This document shows positions 56,215 to 64,000 of a stretch of 64,000 nucleotides of DNA, one piece after another; position 1 is the stretch's first letter; every line of letters begins with the position of its first letter. Where the stretch lies: positions 3,782,001 through 3,846,000 of the forward strand of contig NC_052393.1 of the NCBI RefSeq assembly GCF_009389715.1, given 5' to 3'. Under the pieces are notes generated by a model that ran no database searches, was not told where the DNA came from, and saw nothing but the letters and a program-made list of their open reading frames with translations. Source of the DNA: Phoenix dactylifera. Lineage: Eukaryota > Streptophyta > Magnoliopsida > Arecales > Arecaceae. Position numbers and translations under genes: made by a program.

Positions 56215-56945
56215 GATATATACCTAGCAAAATAGTCATCCAGCATTCTAATACACACATCTAGATAAAATTAATAAATAATTTTCAAAATATGGTGTTC
56301 ATCTATACATACTACATAGCCAGATGACATACACTTAACAAAATAATCAACTAACATTTTAATACACATCTCTAGGTAAATCGATCCATAATTTTCAGAA
56401 CATAGTATTGATCAATACATATTACATGGTCAGATGATACTCACCTAGCAAATAGTCATCCGTCATTCCAATATGTACCTCTAGGTAAATCGATACATAG
56501 TTTCTAGAATAAGGTATTCACCAATATACAATACATAGCTAGATGACACATAATTGTCAACCTTTAGACATATATTATAAGTTTCTTTGATACACATACA
56601 CAATGACTCGGTACATAACTTAAGGTAAATTAAACTTAGTTTTTAGAATACGGTATTCACCAATACATAGTGCATGGTCAGGTGATACACACTTAGCAAA
56701 ATAATCATCTGACATCTTAATACACACATCTAGATAAATCATTGCATAGTTTCCAGAATATAGTGTTCACCAATATACATTACATAGCCAGGTGAAACAC
56801 TTAGCAAAATAATCATTTAGTATCCTAATACGCACCTCGAAGTAAATGAATACATAGTTTTCAAAACATGGTATTTAATAGTACATAGTGCATACCCAAG
56901 TGATATACACTCATTTGTTTCTTGATACATACTGTAAGTTTTTGT
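56215..56945. repeat. Degenerate minisatellite, about 110-115-bp period, roughly six copies
   Basis: Successive units share cttagcaaaataatcatc, taatacacacatctaggtaaatc, atacatagttttcagaatatggtattcaccaatacata and acatagccagatgacacac. Units begin near 56225, 56335, 56447, 56550 (shortened), 56690 and 56797. Confidence 0.75.
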
Positions 56946-57299
56946 AATCTTGAAATAAAAAGATTCAGAGGAGAAGAAATGGACTTAGGGAGGAGAATGA
57001 AGGCTTCATGGAGGGGAGAGACGATTTGACGAGGAAGAAAACGGATGGAAAGAGGCTTGACAAGGAAGAATAGAGGATGCGGATCGAGGGCCTCTCTTCA
57101 TGTGTGCATTTTCCTTTCTTTGTTGGTTTATTTTTTTAAAACCATAGGATTGACGGATTCTATTAAAACACTAGAGAAAATGTGGCAAAATAGGAAGCCC
57201 GTTCTATATGACATTCTATGATGCATGCACCAAAGGATTTTTGTTCCCTTAGCTCCCCCCTAACTCCCCATCTCATTTATTTCTAATGTAGAGTGCAAC

Positions 57300-57300
<1 letters not shown>

Positions 57301-57352
<52 letters not shown>
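57301..57352. repeat. 52-base C homopolymer
   Basis: An uninterrupted C run. The Pro-rich and Gly-rich open frames across it are artefacts. Confidence 0.95.
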
Positions 57353-57602
57353 ACAATTCACCATTTCTTTAAGTCCCCATGTTGTAGATTCGCTACACAC
57401 TTTATCCATTTGGGACTCCTCTCTCTCATCATCGAGCACTGCTATCTGCATGATCTATCCATCTCGTCCGCTCTCTTAACCTCTCCTCTCGCTTAGTTGG
57501 CGATTAATGTGGTGTTTTTGAGAGAAGAAGAAGAGAAAGGGAGGTTCCCTAGGATTCATCGAACCTAGTGCATCCAAAACAATCCTCTAAATCAATCATA
57601 GA

Positions 57603-57996
57603 TCCACTAGGCATGAATACACTATATATGCTCATAAAAACCTTCCAAATGTTTGCTGCAATACATCTACCCCACCCAAATTGCTGAGATTCTCTACTTT
57701 TTCCTTTACATCTTCATGTAGTGGAATCAGGAGGTAAATCTCCCCTAGCTACCCAAACTGTTGTAATGACTCCTAAGCTGTGCATGCATCAATCTATTAA
57801 ACTTTGCCAGGTGCAGTTCCAGCCAACAAAAGTCACTGTACTGCAAATCTCTCTCGCACTGTACTGAATGAGTATGCAATGAGTCAAATCAATCCCTTAT
57901 CAATTAGCATCCAGCCAGTCAGCCATTCAATCCCTTATAAATTATAGACCTCTTAGCCTCTTCCAAATCTGTTTGCCTCTCACTCCGTTTCATCAC
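57603..57996. repeat. Dispersed promoter-like repeat, copy 2
   Basis: Second copy of the block at 53474-53812, same orientation, with an extra segment of about 75 bases near 57835-57910. It also ends in ttataaattatagacctc and a CT-rich tail with no gene following. Confidence 0.7.
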
Positions 57997-60347
57997 CCGG
58001 CCTACATATGGGTATTATAATGAATGGAAGCAAACATAGAAATTAAGAAATTTTATTGTATTTAAAAATTAAAAAATATTTTTATTTATATTCTAGAATT
58101 AAAATTTTATGAAGATTTCAATATTTTATTTTTATGTGAACTCTTCTCTTCTCAGAAAGGATCCCCTAGTTCTGACTATAGAATGAATGTCATGCAGAAA
58201 GGATGAAGTAACAAGAGCATAGTATGGTCCCAGCATATATGTCTTTCTATATGAGTGAAGCCAATTGAAATCAAGGAGTGTGTCAATTTAGCAACCCTGG
58301 CATGATAATTTTTGAAGATCAGTGAAGAAAGCTCCAAATGCGAAAGCTTCTCAATTCATAATCATTAATAAAGCAAGCAAAGAAGCACCAAAGATCGAAA
58401 ACTTCCTCAAAAGTCAATAAGAGGAAAAAATATTTCTCGATTGGAAAAAAAATGGCATGTCACAAGGGTTCCTTTTGTAATCCAATTTGTTGGTGCTCAT
58501 TACTTTAGTGCAATGTCATATATTGAAATTTTATGTTGAGCCCTTGCATGCTTTATATATTACCAATTAATTCCCAGATTCGTTAAATGTCAATCTGTTT
58601 CTTACTATGTTACAATATAGATACCTATCACATGATTGTTTAGCATCTCATCCCCTACATCTGCTAAGCATTTTTTACAAGCAAAAAGGAAGTTCAAATA
58701 ACAAGTTAATTTGGAATTGTAAATACAATCTAATTGAGAATATATCAAACATAGGAGGAGAAGAGCATTTATTTTGGAGGTTTTAGGGGATTTTTATTCT
58801 TGATAAGCAGTAGTCCTATTTTCGCGCAATAAGTTTGTTTCAAATATGGGTCTGAGAGATTATTTTATTGGGTGTCTGATTAGATTTTTCTTTTGCATGT
58901 TGTCTTTTTAAGAAGTCATCTTACCACATGCCTGAGATTATTGTGCCTTTTGTATTAGATTGATTATTAAATCATAATCTTATCTTATTCTCCTCTATTT
59001 GTATCTTAGTACTGTAAACTAGTTATATAATGTCTATATCAGTTTACCTCTTTTTCACCTTTTTCTTTGTTTGACCAAATATAGTATTTTAATGGTAATT
59101 AAGGATTAATTATGTATTACATATCTTCAAAATCTGGTCATAAAAAACTTAAAATTTCAGATACTCGACTTTGAAAAGAGTTCGAGTTATTGTTTAGACT
59201 TGTAAATCATAGCAGTAGGGATCAATTATAAATACTCTGAAAAAAGGCTGCCCTAGTGCAACCTTGTGTGCTTTCAGTAGATCTTTCTGCAGCAACACAT
59301 TAGTTTCCATGTCAATATTACAACAGTTATGCAATGTGGATCCGAGTGTGAGCATTCAGAATTCCCAAATATTTGGGGACTTAAAAACATCTCAGATGCA
59401 ATTGATATAATATACTAGAAAATACATTGAGAAAAAAAATTAGTAGAATACATATCCATAATTGTCACAATAAAATTTATGCTACTTGACAACAAGCAAT
59501 CGGTTTTCTTTAGTTGCTAACTGTAGGGATCAGGCAGACTATTTAGATATCGAACACGACAAAATTACAAGCTTTTAGGACTGATGGAACACGTCGTTGC
59601 CATCACTAAGAAAATATTCAGTAATTAAAATCAAGGATTAAAGCATCACTTTTCAGTTATCATTGCAATGAGCTGAAATGATATGTTCACAACTGCATAT
59701 CATGGCATCACTGCCAACAGCACAGAAAGATGTGCAAGTCTATGAGAATAATCACAACTGACACATTATTTTTTTTTAGCACTTAGACAAAAAACAGTTT
59801 TTAACTTCGGGAGAATATATCCTGGATATCTGTGTTGAGATGTTGAACATATGAATTGGTGCAAAAACTCAAGTATCAATCATATGGATCTTTATTTATC
59901 TGGCTTAATGCGTATGGGTCCTTACAAACTAGACATTGCCTTCATGCCTACATAGGACTTGAAATGCCACTCCTGTTGCATTCATGTCATCATCTTCAAT
60001 TCTTCTATCTGAGCATTAGTAACCAGTTGAACTGTAATGGATTGATCTACAACCATAGAATCCTATTAGGAGTGACTACTAGAGCTTCAATTGTCTGACT
60101 TGTTAGGACTGAATCCTAGATCAGCAGTCAGGTGTGTAACAAAAGAACCTCTGGTTGCCATGGATGTGTAGGACTCTCAGACAGATTGATTTTGTTCAAA
60201 CTCTGGTTACCAATTTTTTTTTTTCTCTCTTTATTGTTTTAAAACGAAGTCCCGATGCTATAATTAGGTAAAAACTAAGATTATAAAGTAAATTGAAGTA
60301 CAACAAGAGACAGTTTTTGGGCTTTACCTAAATTCAACTTCCAAGAT
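57997..60347. other. Intergenic DNA with no recognised gene
   Basis: AT-rich sequence. The longest open frame (80 codons at 59856-60098, plus strand) has no recognisable domain. The part next to 60348 is presumably the 3' UTR of the F-box gene. Confidence 0.45.
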
Positions 60348-61538
60348 TCAGAAGAGACTAAGCTGCACCCAAACAGATCGCAGCAACTCTCTCGAGGGCA
60401 TTTTCCTCCATCCGCATGGTAAATGTTCGCAATTGCCGGTCTTTACGTCGAGCATATCGATTTCATGAATACTGTTTTCCACTCGTTCATGGGAAAAATC
60501 GAATGGATCGCTGAAATAAATGCAATCCACTCTGCATCCAGGAATCTCCGCAGCGGGGACGGCCAGATTCTGGTTCAGTTGCTCCGACCTAAACAGAGCA
60601 TGGCCATCAACCTCTTTCGCCCAGGACGACGCAGGCGGCTTCCTCAGCCTCAGCTTGAACACGTCGAATCGCCCCTTCTCGTATCTGTCATCATCGGTCT
60701 CCTCCTCAAATTGGACGAACAATAACAGCTCCCTGGTTGCTGCCACGAAGAAGAAAGTGCCGTAGGGCTCCATCTGCAACGAATGGATGCGTCCGGACTC
60801 GAACGGAGCTTCGGCCTTGCAAACCGAGACATTCCCTTCCATGTCGATCATATAGAAATGGCCATTGTGGCATGCCATGGAGAGGGGCGGCTCGGGTAAG
60901 TTGGACTCGACCACGGTCCAGGCGTCGTCTCCCACCTTGCAGACAGCAGCATTGCGGTCGTTAAAGTAGCAGTCCCTGATCATGACGAAGCACTTGCCGT
61001 CGATGGAGAACGGGTTCGAGGACAAGACAACCTGCCAGGGGTAAACATGGGAGTACTTGTCGAGACCCTTCGCGCGGGACTCTCCATACCTTCTGCTAAG
61101 AAACCTGTTGCGGTCCGGGGAGAACACGAAGTCCGACAGGCGGTAGAAGTCGTTGGTCGGAGGGAGCTGGATCCGATCCCTGGTGACGGGATTCAGCAGC
61201 GACAGGGCTGCGTCGGGGGCAGCGACGTCGAGCAGGACCAGCCAGCCGTGGGAGGCGGTGAGGATTATCTTGTTGACGAGCTCGGGAACGAAGACGGTGT
61301 GCACCTTGTTGGTGGAGAGGCTGAAGACGTGACGGGCTTCGCTGGCCGCGTCGTACGGCAGCATCAGAAGCGGGATGTGCTGCGGGAGGCCGAACCGGGT
61401 AGCGGCGGAGCGCCATGCGCTGCATACGCAGCGAAATCGGATGTAGTCGGACGGCTCGGTCATCTTCTTGATGAGGAGCTTCATGAGATCGGTAGGAAGG
61501 TTGGTCCATGGGGATTGCCTCGCGTCGACCGATGCCAT
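60348..61538 (-). CDS. F-box/DUF295 protein
   Basis: A single-exon gene of 396 residues. The N-terminal F-box (about 10-45: WTNLPTDLMKLLIKKMTEPSDYIRFRCVCSAWR) would bind SKP1 in an SCF ubiquitin ligase. The rest is a DUF295-type beta-rich domain, with landmarks SLLNPVTRDRIQLPP, FVFSPDRN, WTVVESNLPEPPLSMACHNGHFYMIDMEGNVSVC and, near the end, VDCIYFSDPFDF. Length and order fit the SKIP23/KIB-like group. The frame extends 35 codons further upstream to 61643, but a TATA box lies inside that extension, 75 bases before the Met at 61538, so the internal Met is taken as the start. DUF295 F-box genes form large, rapidly duplicating families; the substrate is unknown. Confidence 0.88.
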   Translation of the reverse strand: MASVDARQSPWTNLPTDLMKLLIKKMTEPSDYIRFRCVCSAWRSAATRFGLPQHIPLLMLPYDAASEARHVFSLSTNKVHTVFVPELVNKIILTASHGWLVLLDVAAPDAALSLLNPVTRDRIQLPPTNDFYRLSDFVFSPDRNRFLSRRYGESRAKGLDKYSHVYPWQVVLSSNPFSIDGKCFVMIRDCYFNDRNAAVCKVGDDAWTVVESNLPEPPLSMACHNGHFYMIDMEGNVSVCKAEAPFESGRIHSLQMEPYGTFFFVAATRELLLFVQFEEETDDDRYEKGRFDVFKLRLRKPPASSWAKEVDGHALFRSEQLNQNLAVPAAEIPGCRVDCIYFSDPFDFSHERVENSIHEIDMLDVKTGNCEHLPCGWRKMPSRELLRSVWVQLSLF

Positions 61539-61611
61539 CGTCGTCGATCCGCGAGTGAAGCGGGGAGGAGGGGATAGGTTCAGGGTTTTCGCGCAGCTTG
61601 TTCCTTGCTGC

Positions 61612-61620
61612 CTTATATAG
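61612..61620 (-). promoter_or_regulatory. TATA box of the F-box gene
   Basis: The minus strand reads CTATATAAG, about 75 bases before the chosen ATG, giving a leader of roughly 40-45 bases. Confidence 0.6.
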
Positions 61621-61649
61621 AGGAGGATCCCTCTCGTTCGCATCCATAA

Positions 61650-63365
61650 ATGCTTGCAGATTCGTCACCGTGGCGAGGAACGCAGGGATAAGAAATGCTC
61701 TCCGACACCAATCTCGCTTTAAATTCTCGAGTTCCCGCTGCTGGTTTTCCGGTCCCGGTCCTCCTAAATTGATGGTCAAATTTATGTTTACTCCTCGTTG
61801 ACTCGAAATTTTTTATGTTTTGTAAACACCAGATAAGAGCGAAATAGATCTGAGTGCAAATAGATTGTGGGGACTAAACATAAGACTTTGGTTAATTCTC
61901 TGAATGCAAATAACTCCTCTCTTTTTTTTTTAATGTGATCGATACGTATCTCATAACATTTTTTTTTCTTTTATTTATGTGATTAAAATTTCTTTGAGCC
62001 CCTTGTCAGCAAGGCTTTTGATCTAAACTGATTCTGTCTCATGGTAAATTCATTTTTCTTTATTAAAAATGTCTATCCACTTCACTTTCTAATAAAACAA
62101 AATTGTATCTGTAATATATTATAAAAAGGAATCTTGAATTTCAGATATTTCCTAAAAGATTCCATCTATTAACTTTTTTGACCAGAATGCACTGAGAATT
62201 TTTCAAAATTACTACCTTTCCTAAATTAACCCTGCCGAATTGGAAACCTAGCTTATCCATGAATCCTTCCTTTTATATGAAAATAAACAAGGTAGCATAT
62301 AAACTCTCTTTCCTCTATTTTTCCTTATAATTTAGGTCGAGTAATTCTACGTAACTATTGCCATGTGTATACAAAGAATCTTCTTGCCATATGATAAGAA
62401 AGGATTGGTACAACTCGTAAATTTGTTGTCAAACTTGACGAGTCGATTGATTATGAAATTACCAAGTCAGCAATGGTGGATCTCATGAACTTTTTGCGTA
62501 TGCGTGATAGGCACCCCAAAATATTTTCCATTATGATTTTTGATTCATTCACCTCTCTATTACAGTTATTTAGTTAGCAACCTTCTATCTCCACTATGGT
62601 AATGTTGTCCTTAGTCTTCTCTCATAACAATTTACTTGAGAATATAAATTGACTAAAACAATACTATTCTTTAGAGTTTGTGTATATAAATTTAATATTT
62701 TATATTTATAATTTTTTCTTGAGCAGGCATTTCATGTGCTTGTTTTGTAGTATAAATTAAAACTAAAAGCATACTTATCGAATCTCCAATGAACAATTTT
62801 GATTATTGAAATTGTAGCTAAACAACAAAAGCTTAGCATCAATCCATACGGGTTCCATGGGGTTAGATACATTGTACATGGTCATACTTATGCCTAATTT
62901 TGTTGTGTAAGTGCATATACATGTTTACTTGTATGCATGTATGTATCTTTCATCCATATGCATGAACAGGATGAAAACCAAGTCATATGCATCATTTTAA
63001 TTGGTTTCCTACTATAACAATGTATTTGAAGGGCAATGTAGGTGCTGGTTTAGTCCTAGGTAGCCAATTCTATGACAATTAAAAGAACAATAGGATCTCT
63101 ATCACATATGAAGCAAACAATTAAATACGGTTATCACACTCGTATCTAATGAAAATAGTTTTTTTCTTTTTTATAAGTGTTATCTATTCCCTTATGTTAT
63201 TTTTCATGTGCGTTTATGAATGATATAAGAAAAGTGCATCTATTAAAAATAGAAGCATACATCTCGGTCATTTTACATAGAGTAGCTATAACCACAATCT
63301 CACCATAATGACTTTGCAAAACTGATTCCAATCGCTATTGCTAATTTTTAAATAGTGACCTCCGA
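61650..63365. other. Upstream/intergenic DNA with no recognised gene
   Basis: AT-rich sequence with T and A runs. Nothing coding or repetitive was identified. Confidence 0.4.
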
Positions 63366-63862
63366 ATATTCCAAAACCTAGCTCAGGCATGGACTTGGTT
63401 TAGTGTTCGGCTCAGCAGGTCAACCCTAGGTCAACCACAGATTGACCCACTAACCTGTAATATTATAAATAAATAAATAAATAAAATACTAAAAATAATA
63501 AAATATGTAGAAAACATAAGAGCATAAAATATGAAAATTATGAATAAAAAATAATTCTCATGACTTGTTCTATAATAAATTAATACAAAAGATATATGCA
63601 TTTCAAGCCTAATAGAAATACCTTATTTTCAATTTTTGAGAAAGAGAAAAATATAATTTATAAATTAAAAACTAGATCTTAAATAGAATTTACAATATCA
63701 ATGAGAAAAGTTTTTGAAGTATCGAATTGGGTGAGTAGATAGCAGTTTGGCAGATCAACAACGAGTCGCCTCAGTTTTTAGAAAATCTATTTTTAAGGTT
63801 GACCTATATAGGCTTATCGGTCATGAGTTAGCCAGGTCATAGGTCAGGTCTTTAAAACATTT
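63366..63862. mobile_element. Possible MITE-like element with loose inverted ends
   Basis: The left part (ccaaaacctagctcagg, then caggtcaaccctaggtcaacc) and the complement of the right part (ttttaaagacctgacctatgacc, then ataggtcaacc) are similar. The interior is very AT-rich with (AAAT)n at 63466-63486. No target duplication was verified. Confidence 0.3.
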
Positions 63863-64000
63863 TCAAATAAAAATTTGTAGAGAGGCCTATAAAAGAGAAA
63901 AGACCAAAATTAGGAGCTGCACATAATTATTTCAATTGTCTGTCCATGACCCTGTGACATTCTTTGTGCGGAGAACGCAACATTAAGGGGTTGTTTGGTA

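Noticed and set aside
57260..57496. Poly-Pro and poly-Gly open frames
   Set aside because: Products of the 52-base C run.
1..64000. CRISPR arrays, rRNA, confident tRNA genes, bacterial or organellar insertions
   Set aside because: None seen. Tandem repeats here lack the unit length and spacer pattern of CRISPR, and no tRNA cloverleaf or rRNA core was recognised by eye.

Overview
This is a window of nuclear DNA from a flowering plant. It has AG/GT-spliced introns of several kb, a GC-rich intronless subtilase of the kind common in grasses and palms, and dense LTR, LINE, CACTA and MITE-type repeats. A commelinid monocot is the best reading and a palm is plausible, but that is inference. Nothing prokaryotic is present: no operons, CRISPR arrays or rRNA.

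Genes, left to right. (1) 97-6208 (+): the last seven coding exons of a DEAD-box RNA helicase of the RH28/DDX27 type, truncated by the window edge. (2) 11606-13951 (+): a complete single-exon subtilase, SBT1.6-like, with its TATA box. (3) 20820-21566 (-) and 26788-27522 (-): two RING-H2 genes carried on a tandem segmental duplication of about 5 kb; a diverged fragment of the same unit lies at 19225-20060. (4) 33139-36096 (-): a 985-residue protein with a TFIIS N-terminal (LW/Med26-like) domain and five DLN motifs, probably with 5' UTR exons up to 43.0 kb and an intron of about 6.6 kb. (5) 60348-61538 (-): an F-box/DUF295 protein.

The rest is mobile or repetitive DNA. A nearly intact LTR retrotransposon (44200-51759) has 2.8-kb LTRs that are almost identical, a perfect 5-bp target duplication, a tRNA-iMet primer site and a polypurine tract. 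It encodes only Gag and a protease remnant and has no reverse transcriptase, RNase H or integrase, so it resembles the non-autonomous TR-GAG class. A 1.4-kb CACTA-type element carrying a gene fragment sits upstream of the first RING gene and is absent from the second copy. A foldback made of two head-to-head AT-rich MITE-like elements (1.8 kb) lies just downstream of the subtilase. A decayed LINE (30761-32425) and LINE fragments lie in and after the RING duplication. The right third is gene-poor and holds degenerate minisatellites, a repeated promoter-like block and a 52-bp C run.

The genes do not form one pathway. They are an ordinary set of housekeeping and regulatory genes separated by transposons. 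No new multi-gene system was seen. The most interesting items are the gag-only retrotransposon, whose coding lesions all look like C:G-to-T:A transitions, the gene-carrying CACTA element with an empty-site control beside it, and the DLN/EAR-type motifs on the TFIIS-domain protein.
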